Shown: piece after piece, positions 43,258 to 50,524 of the stretch
Numbering within the stretch: position 1 is the first letter of the stretch
Layout of the letters: every line of letters begins with the position of its first letter
Assembly (NCBI RefSeq): GCF_030548295.1
Contig: NZ_JAUOSB010000007.1
Span: 62,001 to 126,000, forward strand
Origin: Wenyingzhuangia sp. 2_MG-2023
Lineage (GTDB): Bacteria; Bacteroidota; Bacteroidia; Flavobacteriales; Flavobacteriaceae
DNA length: 64,000 nucleotides
Reading direction: 5' to 3'
Program-made: the position numbers and the translations under genes
The notes under the pieces: model-generated
Told to the model about the DNA's origin: nothing
Database searches by the model: none
The model's input: the letters and a program-made list of their open reading frames with translations, nothing else

Positions 43258-43965
43258 ATGAAACATTTATTTTTTATTGGGGCACTTTTAATAAGCCTAC
43301 ATTCTTTTTCTCAAACTTCTGTTTGGAACAATTTATTACAAAAACACGTTGATGATAACGGTTGGGTTGATTATGATGCTTTTGCTAAAGACAAAACTCA
43401 ACTTGACTCTTATTTAAAGTATTTAGAAAAAAAATCTCCTGATACATCTTGGTCAGCAAACAAAACAAAAGCTTTTTGGATCAATGCTTACAATGCTTAT
43501 ACTATCAAACTTATTTTAGAGAACTATCCTTTAACATCAATTACTGATATTAAAAAAAACGACCTAAATGCATGGGAAATTCCTTTTGCTAAAGTTGGTG
43601 GTAAAACCATAAGCCTAAATCATATTGAACACGATATATTGAGAAAAAAATTTAACGATCCTAGAATTCATGCTGGAGTTAATTGTGCTTCTATTTCTTG
43701 TCCTGCATTGCCTAACATAGCTTTTACAGAAAATAATATAGAAAAACTCTTAACCCAAAAAATGAAAACTTTTGTTAATGATACCAGTAGAAACCAAATA
43801 ACTACTACAAAAATTAAATTATCACAAATATTCAATTGGTTCCAAGATGATTTTACTCAGCAGAGTGATTTGATTACTTTTATCAATCAGTATAGCCAAA
43901 CAAAGGTTAATCCTTCAGCTACCATAAACTATATTGAATACAATTGGAATTTAAACAATCAATAA
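43258..43965 (+). CDS. DUF547 protein, exported, in arsenosugar locus
   Basis: 235 residues; signal peptide MKHLFFIGALLISLHSFSQ. The DUF547 core is evident: WVDYDAFAKDKTQLDSYLKY, KAFWINAYNAYTIKLILENY, INLNHIEHDILRKKF-type SLNHIEHDILRKKFNDPRIH and AGVNCASISCPALPNIAFTE, with conserved Asn/His/Cys residues suggestive of a papain/transglutaminase-like fold. The catalytic function is unproven. It is immediately followed (10 bp) by the AhpD-like gene and then arsS, the usual neighbourhood of arsenosugar loci. Confidence 0.88.
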   Translation: MKHLFFIGALLISLHSFSQTSVWNNLLQKHVDDNGWVDYDAFAKDKTQLDSYLKYLEKKSPDTSWSANKTKAFWINAYNAYTIKLILENYPLTSITDIKKNDLNAWEIPFAKVGGKTISLNHIEHDILRKKFNDPRIHAGVNCASISCPALPNIAFTENNIEKLLTQKMKTFVNDTSRNQITTTKIKLSQIFNWFQDDFTQQSDLITFINQYSQTKVNPSATINYIEYNWNLNNQ

Positions 43966-43975
43966 AAACAATCAA

Positions 43976-44311
43976 ATGCAAAAAACATATTACGATCCAA
44001 AAGACTTAAAAGATTTTGGGAAAATTAGCCAATGGGATCAGGAATTAGGAGATAAATTTTTTGAATACTATGGAAAAGTTTTTGAAGAAGGAGCTCTAAC
44101 AGCTCGCGAAAAATCTTTAATCGCCTTAGCTGTTTCGCATACCGTACAATGTGCATATTGTATTGATGCTTATACTAGTGATGGTTTAAAACGTGGGTTA
44201 GAAAGAGAAGAAATGATGGAAGCCGTACATGTAGCTGCTGCTATAAAATCGGGAGCTACTTTGGTTCATGGTGTTCAAATGATGAAGAAATACGACAAAT
44301 TGTCCATGTAG
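43976..44311 (+). CDS. arsenosugar biosynthesis-associated peroxidase-like protein (AhpD/CMD fold)
   Basis: 111 residues, carboxymuconolactone-decarboxylase/AhpD-like helical fold. The redox motif CAYCIDAY at about residues 61-68 is of the CxxC type seen in AhpD peroxidase partners, with the downstream H in VHVAAAIKSGATLVHG. It is a small, cytosolic, probably thiol-active protein. The members found next to arsS are annotated as an arsenosugar-associated family; the exact reaction is not established. It could act on arsenic oxidation state or on peroxides formed by the pathway. Confidence 0.88.
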   Translation: MQKTYYDPKDLKDFGKISQWDQELGDKFFEYYGKVFEEGALTAREKSLIALAVSHTVQCAYCIDAYTSDGLKRGLEREEMMEAVHVAAAIKSGATLVHGVQMMKKYDKLSM

Positions 44312-44316
44312 AAATT

Positions 44317-44388
44317 AGTATCAAGTAGCTAGTCATGAGTCTCAAATTTTTTGGATACTCAATACCTAATACCTGATACCTGATACTG
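44317..44388. repeat. heptameric direct repeats in inverted arrangement
   Basis: Left block 44317-44344: AGTATCA, AGTAGCT, AGTCATG, AGTCTCA. Right block 44354-44388: GATACTC, AATACCT, AATACCT, GATACCT, GATACTG. Read on the opposite strand the right block has the same A/GGTATCA-like unit as the left. The two blocks therefore form an imperfect inverted repeat around a ~9-bp A/T spacer. It fills the gap between the AhpD-like gene and arsS, right up to the arsS start. Similar 7-bp intergenic repeats occur, as I recall, in other flavobacteria. Confidence 0.75.
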
Positions 44389-44393
44389 AAAAA

Positions 44394-45443
44394 ATGAAAT
44401 CACTCGCAAAAAGAAAAGATAGTTTAGCAGATCCTAAAAATCAATTGGCTTTATTTAATAATGGAATATTTGCCAACGGAGAACTACCAACTTTTAAACA
44501 AAAAGTTTCAGAAAGCAATCAATACCCTTTAAAACCTAATAAACTTGAGGTTTTCCAAGTAAATTTGGGTTATATGTGTAATCAAGTTTGTGCACATTGC
44601 CATGTAGATGCAGGTCCCGATAGAAAAGAAATCATGACTACCGAAACCATGCAGTTGTGTTTAGACAAACTAAAAGAATCTGGAGCTACTACTTTAGATT
44701 TAACTGGTGGTGCACCAGAAATGAATCCTAATTTTAGATGGTTTGTAGAAGAAGCTAGTAAAATTGGAATTCAAGATTTTATTGTACGTTCTAACCTTAC
44801 CATTCTTAGGGCTAATAAAAAATATTACGACATGCCTGAGTTTTTTAAAAAACACAATGTACATGTTGTTTCTTCTTTGCCTTTTTACAAACGCGGAAAA
44901 ACAGACAAACAACGTGGTAACGGAGTTTTTGATGCTTCTATTGAAGCTTTAAAAGAACTAAATAAAGTTGGATATGGAATAGAAGGAAGCGGTCTAAAAT
45001 TAGATTTAGTTTACAATCCTTCTGGTGCTTTTTTACCTGGTAATCAAACAGAATTAGAGCAAGAATTTAAAACTGCTTTAAAAGAGGATTTTAACATTAC
45101 TTTCAATCAACTATTTTCTATTACCAACTTACCTATTAGTAGATTTTTAGAATTTTTAGTTGCTTCTGAAAACTACGAAGATTACATGGATGAACTGGTA
45201 GACGCTTACAATCCTGCAGCTGTAGAAAACGTAATGTGTAAAAATACCATCTCTATAGACTGGAATGGAGATTTGTATGATTGTGATTTTAATCAACAAT
45301 TAGATTTAAAAGTAGCTACCAAAGGAAAACATATTTCGGAATTTGATGTAGAAGCACTTAGTAAAAGACAAATTATAGTTTCACAACATTGTTATGGTTG
45401 TACTGCTGGAGCAGGTAGTAGTTGCCAGGGAACAGTAGTATAA
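44394..45443 (+). CDS. arsS: arsenosugar biosynthesis radical SAM protein ArsS
   Basis: 349 residues. The radical-SAM cluster motif C62-NQV-C66-AH-C69 is followed by TLDLTGGAPEMNPNFRWFV and RSNLTIL. The C-terminal half carries a Cys-rich region (CKNTISIDWNGDLYDCDFNQ, then SQHCYGCTAGAGSSCQG). ArsS transfers the 5'-deoxyadenosyl moiety of SAM to dimethylarsinous acid, giving 5'-deoxy-5'-dimethylarsinoyl-adenosine, the precursor of arsenosugars. The methylated substrate is provided by ArsM (48999-49967). Downstream processing enzymes lie next in both orientations. Strong call from the motif layout and the locus. Confidence 0.95.
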   Translation: MKSLAKRKDSLADPKNQLALFNNGIFANGELPTFKQKVSESNQYPLKPNKLEVFQVNLGYMCNQVCAHCHVDAGPDRKEIMTTETMQLCLDKLKESGATTLDLTGGAPEMNPNFRWFVEEASKIGIQDFIVRSNLTILRANKKYYDMPEFFKKHNVHVVSSLPFYKRGKTDKQRGNGVFDASIEALKELNKVGYGIEGSGLKLDLVYNPSGAFLPGNQTELEQEFKTALKEDFNITFNQLFSITNLPISRFLEFLVASENYEDYMDELVDAYNPAAVENVMCKNTISIDWNGDLYDCDFNQQLDLKVATKGKHISEFDVEALSKRQIIVSQHCYGCTAGAGSSCQGTVV

Positions 45444-45450
45444 ACATCAC

Positions 45451-45483
45451 TTTTAAAGAGGTAAAATTATTACCTCTTTAAAA
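45451..45483. terminator. terminator between arsS and the convergent kinase gene
   Basis: A perfect 14-bp stem (ttttaaagaggtaa with ttacctctttaaaa, 5-nt loop). It is A/T-rich at its base and lies in the 42-bp gap between two convergent genes. Confidence 0.88.
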
Positions 45484-45485
45484 GC

Positions 45486-46451
45486 TTATATTAATTGATA
45501 AGCTATTTTCAACAAATATTCTTTTTCTTTTAAATTTCTTTCTAAAGGCAATTGAGCTAACCCTATTATTCTTCGCATTATTTCTATACCTGTTACTTTT
45601 TTTAATAAGGTTGAGTTTATTGAATTTGGATATTTTTCAATTATCTTATCAATCATTTTTATCTCCATTGTAGCCATAGTAACATGTGCTGCCATTACAC
45701 CTAAATCAAACTCTGCAAAACCTAAAAAGGTAAATTCCGGATCTAAAACATATATTTCATCCTCATTTTTCATCCAACTTCCAGGATAAAAATCTCCGTG
45801 TAGTAAAACATTTCCTTCTGATAAGTACAACGCTCCTATTTCTTTAATCTTTTGTTTTAAATCGGTATCTTTTTTATAAACTAAAGACAAAGCCTCTAAT
45901 CCTTTTTGAATTGTATCTAAAGAAAAACCGTTTGTTTCCAAAAAAGGTAACTCAAAAATATGTTGATGATTTAAAATTCGTAATTCTTTATTTTTAGGAT
46001 AATTAGATTTTACTTTGGTATTATGAATCTTTGTAATCATTGTAACTAAACTAGTTAACTGAGATTCAGTAAATTCTCTAGTTCTGTATATTTCAGAAAA
46101 ATCAGTACAATGACCTAAATCATCAAACACTAATAAATTTTCATCCTCATAAAAACCTAAAAGCTTAGGCATATTTAATTTTACAGCATGATCATCAAGC
46201 GTTTTATAGAACTGATATTCACTCTTAATACGATTTACTGGAGCCGGTATCTCTTTATATTTTTGCACATAAGGTTTAGATTGCTTTAAAATAAAAGACC
46301 TATAATTGGTTTTTATACGCAATACAATATTCATATTTCCTTCTCCAGGAATTTCGCTCCAAATTACTTCTTCAGATAAATCTTTAAAAAAACCTATTCT
46401 CTGTAAAAAACCTTGAATTACTTTTGGCTGTATTTCTTTTTCTAACTGCAT
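45486..46451 (-). CDS. small-molecule kinase resembling 5-methylthioribose kinase (APH fold)
   Basis: 321 residues from MQLEKEIQPKVIQGF; an upstream ATG (46481) would overlap the preceding gene and is less likely. APH-type kinase: nucleotide-binding K56 in FILKQSKPYVQKYKEIPAP, catalytic loop HGDFYPGSW (D220) and metal-binding DPEF (D237) in VLDPEFTFLGFAEFDLGVM. The combination of LKQSKPYVQ, HGD-x3-GSW and DPEF-x2-x-G-x2-x-FD is characteristic of MtnK, which phosphorylates 5-methylthioribose, rather than of antibiotic kinases. The second gene of a pair with an exported nucleoside hydrolase, inside the arsenosugar locus. A substrate of the 5-substituted-ribose type is therefore plausible. Confidence 0.82.
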   Translation of the reverse strand: MQLEKEIQPKVIQGFLQRIGFFKDLSEEVIWSEIPGEGNMNIVLRIKTNYRSFILKQSKPYVQKYKEIPAPVNRIKSEYQFYKTLDDHAVKLNMPKLLGFYEDENLLVFDDLGHCTDFSEIYRTREFTESQLTSLVTMITKIHNTKVKSNYPKNKELRILNHQHIFELPFLETNGFSLDTIQKGLEALSLVYKKDTDLKQKIKEIGALYLSEGNVLLHGDFYPGSWMKNEDEIYVLDPEFTFLGFAEFDLGVMAAHVTMATMEIKMIDKIIEKYPNSINSTLLKKVTGIEIMRRIIGLAQLPLERNLKEKEYLLKIAYQLI

Positions 46452-46453
46452 TT

Positions 46454-47389
46454 CTATTGTATATCTTTTAAGCTCAACCAAAAATTATTTTCCATTTTTT
46501 CTACATTTATGGCTGTATGAATTTTAATTTTTCTTTGAGTATTTTCTTTAGGTGTATAAAATTCTTGTTTTGTTGTCCATTCAGGATGAACTAAAGCTTC
46601 TATAATTGCAACATCCCACATAATCCACTGTTTTTTTTCTTTATCTTTTTGAGTCCACCATCTATTGTATGTTTCCCATCTATTCACCAAATAATTAGCT
46701 AAAGGCCCTTTTCCTTTTAATTTTTGATCAACTGTTATTTTGTTAAAAACTAAATACTGACAAGTGGTAGCAGACATTACTTGAAAATCTAAATTTCTTG
46801 TATTTAATAAAACCTCAACCGCTATAGAATCATTATTAGAATTAAACTCTTTTTTGTTATACTGATTTGTTGCTACCGTATGCCAAAAACCAATATAATG
46901 AACTTTTAATTTAGGAATAATTTCTGGTGCTTCTAAAATTGCAGAAGCCACATTTGTAGAAGATCCTAAAACGACTACATTTAATTTTTCGTTTTTCTTA
47001 AGCTTTAAAACTTGTTCTATAATAAACTTTGAGGCTGCAGATGGTGAAGCTTTGCTTGCAGATTTTAAAGGAATGTTACTTCCCAAAGGAGTAGGTACAT
47101 CTGTTCTATCTGCCAATTTCACTATTTCTTCGTTTATTTTTTGGCTTTCTTTTACAGATTCTTTGGAGGCCAATGGTGAGGTGTGAAACTGAGCAGATGT
47201 GATTCCTAACAAATCAAATTTAGGTTCATTTAAAGCTCTTACTATCGCAAACAAATCATCTACTTCGTTAGCAGTATCTGCATCAATAATCAATTTTATT
47301 TTTTCTTGTGCAATTACATCATCATTGCCTAAAAACGCAAAAACAAATATAAATACCATTATTTTTATACTGAACCATCTTATTATCAT
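46454..47389 (-). CDS. exported nucleoside hydrolase
   Basis: 311 residues from the ATG at 47389, giving a signal peptide (MIIRWFSIKIMVFIFVFAFL); an upstream in-frame extension is not signal-like. The calcium-site motif of ribonucleoside hydrolases is D36-A-D38-TANEV-D44-D45-LFAI. NVVVLGSSTNVASAILEAPE, LNTRNLDFQVMSATT, and MWDVAIIEALVHPEW complete the family pattern. Cleaves the N-glycosidic bond of nucleosides to base and ribose. Export implies the periplasm or surface. The downstream kinase starts 3 bp after its stop, so the products could be passed to it after uptake. Confidence 0.9.
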   Translation of the reverse strand: MIIRWFSIKIMVFIFVFAFLGNDDVIAQEKIKLIIDADTANEVDDLFAIVRALNEPKFDLLGITSAQFHTSPLASKESVKESQKINEEIVKLADRTDVPTPLGSNIPLKSASKASPSAASKFIIEQVLKLKKNEKLNVVVLGSSTNVASAILEAPEIIPKLKVHYIGFWHTVATNQYNKKEFNSNNDSIAVEVLLNTRNLDFQVMSATTCQYLVFNKITVDQKLKGKGPLANYLVNRWETYNRWWTQKDKEKKQWIMWDVAIIEALVHPEWTTKQEFYTPKENTQRKIKIHTAINVEKMENNFWLSLKDIQ

Positions 47390-47571
47390 AATAACTAAAT
47401 ATTTAATCACACTTTTAAGTCTTTTATACTTTAAAAACTTACAAAATAAACACCATTGTAAGCTTTTATTAGAAAATAAGACAGAAAACATAATAACATC
47501 AAAAATGGAAAGAACTAGCCCGCTTTCCCTAATATTCCATAATTTAGATTTTTTAAAATTTTACAAAAAAA

Positions 47572-48180
47572 ATGAGCAATCAACTCTTAATTATATTTAC
47601 TCGCAGACCTGAACTAGGTAAAGTAAAAACTCGATTAGCCAAAGAAACTTCTGATGAAGTAGCTTTAGCAGTTTATAATGATTTGCTAGTACACACACAT
47701 CAAATCACCAAAGATTTAGAAGTAGATAAGTGGGTATTTTATACCGATGAAATTGAATTTGATGATTTATGGGACGATGGAGAATTCATGAAAATGATTC
47801 AAGCAGAAGGAGATTTAGGACAAAAAATGCAATCTGCCGTTTTTAAAGGTTTTGGTGCCGGATATTTAGAAATTGTAATTATTGGTAGTGATGTAGACAC
47901 ACTTTCTAAAGAAGTTATAGAAGATGCCTTTGAGCACGTAAAACAGCAAACTGTAATTGGTCCTGCCGAAGATGGAGGTTATTATTTATTAGGTTTAAAC
48001 GAACCTAGAACCGATGTTTTCACTAACAAAGAATGGGGAACAGACACTGTGTTAAGAGACACTTTTTTAGATTTAGCAGACGAAGATGTAGCCATTTTAG
48101 ATGAGTTAAATGACATCGACTATTTAGAAGATATTGAAGAAGATTCTGATTTATTTCATCACGTAAAAAACTACAAATAA
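47572..48180 (+). CDS. TIGR04282 family arsenosugar biosynthesis glycosyltransferase
   Basis: 202 residues; small nucleotide-sugar-transferase-like (GT-A) fold. Starts MSNQLLIIFTRRPELGKVKT, continues GSDVDTLSKEVIEDAF and has the typical IGPAEDGGYYLLGLNEPR. This family (rSAM-associated transferase 1) is named for arsenosugar biosynthesis and is proposed to join the arsenoribosyl unit to an aglycone such as glycerol. Two bp before the PNP gene and part of a run with arsM, so co-transcription is near certain. Confidence 0.92.
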   Translation: MSNQLLIIFTRRPELGKVKTRLAKETSDEVALAVYNDLLVHTHQITKDLEVDKWVFYTDEIEFDDLWDDGEFMKMIQAEGDLGQKMQSAVFKGFGAGYLEIVIIGSDVDTLSKEVIEDAFEHVKQQTVIGPAEDGGYYLLGLNEPRTDVFTNKEWGTDTVLRDTFLDLADEDVAILDELNDIDYLEDIEEDSDLFHHVKNYK

Positions 48181-48181
48181 T

Positions 48182-48997
48182 ATGACCTTAGAAAACATTC
48201 AAGAAAGTGTTGATTTTTTACAATCAAAAGGAATTAAAACACCACAAATTGGAATTATTTTAGGAACAGGGTTAGGACAATTGGTTAAGGAAATAAGTAT
48301 TACTCATGAAATTGAATATACTGATATTCCTCATTTTGTTTCTGCTACATTAGAATCTCATGCAGGAAAACTTATTTTTGGAACACTTGCAGGCAAAGAT
48401 GTTGTGGTAATGAATGGTCGTTTTCATGTCTATGAAGGTTATAATTTTAATGAAGTTACTTACGGAGTTAGAGTTATAAAAGCCTTGGGAGCAAAACAAT
48501 TATTAATTTCTAATGCTGCCGGAGCTATTAACTTAAACTTTAATAAAGGAGAATTAATGTTAATTGATGATCATATAAATTTACAAGGAGGTTCCCCTTT
48601 AGCTTTTAAAAATGCAAAAGAATTTGGGAATATTTTTGTAGATATGTCTGCTCCTTATCATAAAACCATGAATCAGCAAATAGAAAACATTGCAAAAAAC
48701 AACGGCATAAACTTGCACAAAGGAGTATATGCTTCTGTAGTTGGACCTCAGCTAGAAACTAGAGCAGAATACAAGTATTTAAAAATTATTGGTGCCGATG
48801 CTGTGGGAATGAGTACCGTTCCGGAGGTGATTGTAGCCAATCAAATTGGATTGCCTTGCGTAGCCATTTCTGTATTAACAGACGAATGTGATCCTGAGAA
48901 TTTAAAACCAATTAACATTCCAGAAATTTTTGAAATGGCTGCCAAAGCAGAACCACAATTAACTATTCTTTTTAAAGAATTACTTAAAACCCTATAA
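48182..48997 (+). CDS. purine nucleoside phosphorylase
   Basis: 271 residues; trimeric-type PNP/MTAP superfamily. GIILGTGLGQLV, H60 in LESHAGKLIFG, R80 and H82 in MNGRFHVYEGY, LISNAAGAINLNF, and GADAVGMSTVPEVIVANQIG are conserved. Phosphorolysis of purine nucleosides gives base and ribose-1-phosphate. In this locus the likely extra or main job is removal of adenine from 5'-deoxy-5'-dimethylarsinoyl-adenosine with formation of the 1-phosphate sugar for the adjacent glycosyltransferase. Ordinary purine salvage cannot be excluded. One base separates it from arsM. Confidence 0.92.
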   Translation: MTLENIQESVDFLQSKGIKTPQIGIILGTGLGQLVKEISITHEIEYTDIPHFVSATLESHAGKLIFGTLAGKDVVVMNGRFHVYEGYNFNEVTYGVRVIKALGAKQLLISNAAGAINLNFNKGELMLIDDHINLQGGSPLAFKNAKEFGNIFVDMSAPYHKTMNQQIENIAKNNGINLHKGVYASVVGPQLETRAEYKYLKIIGADAVGMSTVPEVIVANQIGLPCVAISVLTDECDPENLKPINIPEIFEMAAKAEPQLTILFKELLKTL

Positions 48998-48998
48998 A

Positions 48999-49967
48999 AT
49001 GAGCTATTTAGAGACCACACATAATGTATATAAAGAAGCTGCCTTAACTCCTGATGTTGGTTTGTGTTGTACCACCAATCCTATTTGGGAATTGCCGGGG
49101 TTAACCATTCCTAAAATTATGCAAGAAATGAATTATGGTTGTGGATCTACGGTTCATGCTCGTGATTTATCTCGTAGTCCAAAAATATTATACGTTGGTG
49201 TTGGTGGCGGAATGGAGTTGTTACAATTCGCATATTTTTCTCGTCAAAAACAAGGAGTCATTGGAATTGATGTGGTGGATGAAATGTTAGAAGCATCTGC
49301 CAAAAACTTTATAGAAGCAGAAGAAAAAAATGATTGGTTTCAAAAAGAATTTGTGGATTTAAGAAAAGGAGATGCTCTTAACTTACCTGTAAAAGATAAT
49401 TCTATTGATGTGGCTGCACAAAACTGTTTGTTTAATATTTTTAAAGCAGAAGATTTAAAAAAAGCTATTGATGAAATGTACCGAGTATTAAAGCCTCATG
49501 GGCGTTTGGTAATGAGTGATCCTACTTGCGAACAACCTATGAATGATACTTTACGTAATGATGAGCGTTTACGTGCTTTGTGTTTAAGTGGTAGTTTACC
49601 TATTGCTGACTATGTAAAAGCGTTAACAGATGCTGGTTTTGGAACTATTGAAATTAGAGCTAGGAAACCTTATAGAGTTTTAGATCCTAAAAATTACCCT
49701 ACGGAAGAGTTGATTTATATTGAATCTATAGAAGTAGCAGCCATTAAAGATCCTATGCCAGAAGATGGTCCTTGTATTTTTACAGGAAAAGCTGCCATTT
49801 ATTATGGTGAACAAGACTTTTTTGATGACGGAAAAGGACATACGTTGTTAAAAAATCAACCTTTAGCTATTTGCGATAAAACAGCACAAGCGTTGAAAGA
49901 TTTAGGGCGAGACGATATTTATTTTTCAGAATCTACCTATCATTACGATGGTGGAGGATGTTGTTAA
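48999..49967 (+). CDS. arsM: arsenosugar biosynthesis arsenite methyltransferase ArsM
   Basis: 322 residues. SAM-binding motif ILYVGVGGGMELLQF (about 63-77), acidic turn GVIGIDVVDEML, and VAAQNCLFNIFKAEDLKKAI. Cysteines suitable for arsenic binding are C23-C24 (GLCCTTNPIW), C48 and the C-terminal GGGCC. The enzyme methylates arsenite stepwise to dimethylarsenic, the substrate of ArsS. The domain is longer than stand-alone ArsM in other bacteria, with a C-terminal region of ~100 residues (KAAIYYGEQDFFDDGKGH). Third gene in the TIGR04282-PNP-arsM run. Confidence 0.94.
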   Translation: MSYLETTHNVYKEAALTPDVGLCCTTNPIWELPGLTIPKIMQEMNYGCGSTVHARDLSRSPKILYVGVGGGMELLQFAYFSRQKQGVIGIDVVDEMLEASAKNFIEAEEKNDWFQKEFVDLRKGDALNLPVKDNSIDVAAQNCLFNIFKAEDLKKAIDEMYRVLKPHGRLVMSDPTCEQPMNDTLRNDERLRALCLSGSLPIADYVKALTDAGFGTIEIRARKPYRVLDPKNYPTEELIYIESIEVAAIKDPMPEDGPCIFTGKAAIYYGEQDFFDDGKGHTLLKNQPLAICDKTAQALKDLGRDDIYFSESTYHYDGGGCC

Positions 49968-49984
49968 TTAAACCCTTTTAAATC

Positions 49985-50290
49985 ATGATTTACTTAACAG
50001 CATTGTTATTTGTAAAACAAGGAAAAGAAACTGTTTTTCAAGAATATGAAAACACTGTACTTCCTATTCTTAAAGAATACAAGGGAGTTTTAATGTATCG
50101 CTTAAGACCAACTAGCGAAAATTACATTGGTAATTCTACTGATGAGCAACCTTATGAGATTCATTTACTTTCTTTTCCATCTGACCATGATTTTAAAAAC
50201 TATTTAGAAGATTCTAAAAGAATATCCTTTAATCATTTAAAAGATGAATCTATAAAATCTAGCTACCTCTATAAAGGAGAAAAATTATAA
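49985..50290 (+). CDS. small DUF1330-like protein
   Basis: 101 residues, cytosolic ferredoxin-like alpha-beta barrel as in DUF1330 or monooxygenase-like dimers: MIYLTALLFVKQGKETVFQE, YENTVLPILKEYKGVLMYRL, YEIHLLSFPSDHDFKNYLED. It follows arsM by 17 bp and precedes the terminator, so it is the last gene of the arsenosugar run. The role in the pathway is unknown. Confidence 0.8.
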   Translation: MIYLTALLFVKQGKETVFQEYENTVLPILKEYKGVLMYRLRPTSENYIGNSTDEQPYEIHLLSFPSDHDFKNYLEDSKRISFNHLKDESIKSSYLYKGEKL

Positions 50291-50324
50291 AACAAAACCT
50301 CGGTTAGTAACTGAGGTTTTGTTT
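50290..50324 (+). terminator. terminator of the arsM run
   Basis: A 17-bp stem (50290-50306 with 50308-50324) with one G-T pair, G/C-rich part cctcggtta/taactgagg, followed by a T-rich tract. The nominal loop is 1 nt, so the stem top will be partly open. Confidence 0.85.
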
Positions 50325-50524
50325 GTTTTTGAAAACACTTATTAATTTCATAATTCAAACCTAATTCTCCTCACTAACACTAATAAACAATACAGTTTCA
50401 TTCCTTTAACACCCTACTTATAACAATCCCAAAAAAGCGCTATCAAGTGTGATAAAAATCATAAGAAAGGAACTAACAATGGAGTAACTTGTATGTATTA
50501 ATTAACTATTTAATATATACAAAA
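50325..50524. other. intergenic region upstream of the iron alcohol dehydrogenase
   Basis: About 200 bp without an ORF. It contains the FNR/CRP-like dyad at 50450-50461 and an A/T-rich leader. No exact TAnnTTTG box was found at the expected place. Confidence 0.45.
50450..50461 (+). promoter_or_regulatory. FNR/CRP-like dyad
   Basis: TGATaaaaATCA, embedded in gTGATAAAAATCAt. The half-site TGAT with 4-bp spacing matches the core of the FNR consensus (TTGAT-N4-ATCAA). It is ~65 bp before the start of an iron-dependent alcohol dehydrogenase, a class often induced by low oxygen. Two Crp/Fnr-like genes exist at 5263 and 5944, but nothing ties them to this site. Confidence 0.35.

Noticed and set aside
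44354-44388. possible CRISPR or simple tandem array
   Set aside because: Units are only 7 bp with no spacers, and no cas genes occur nearby; reported as an intergenic repeat instead.
45486-46451. aminoglycoside resistance phosphotransferase
   Set aside because: APH fold, but the LKQSKPYVQ, HGD-x3-GSW and DPEF motifs point to an MtnK-like sugar kinase and nothing in the context suggests resistance.
47199-47612. 137-codon plus-strand frame
   Set aside because: Runs antisense to the nucleoside hydrolase and into the start of the next gene; composition is Ile/Asn/Lys-rich and motif-free.
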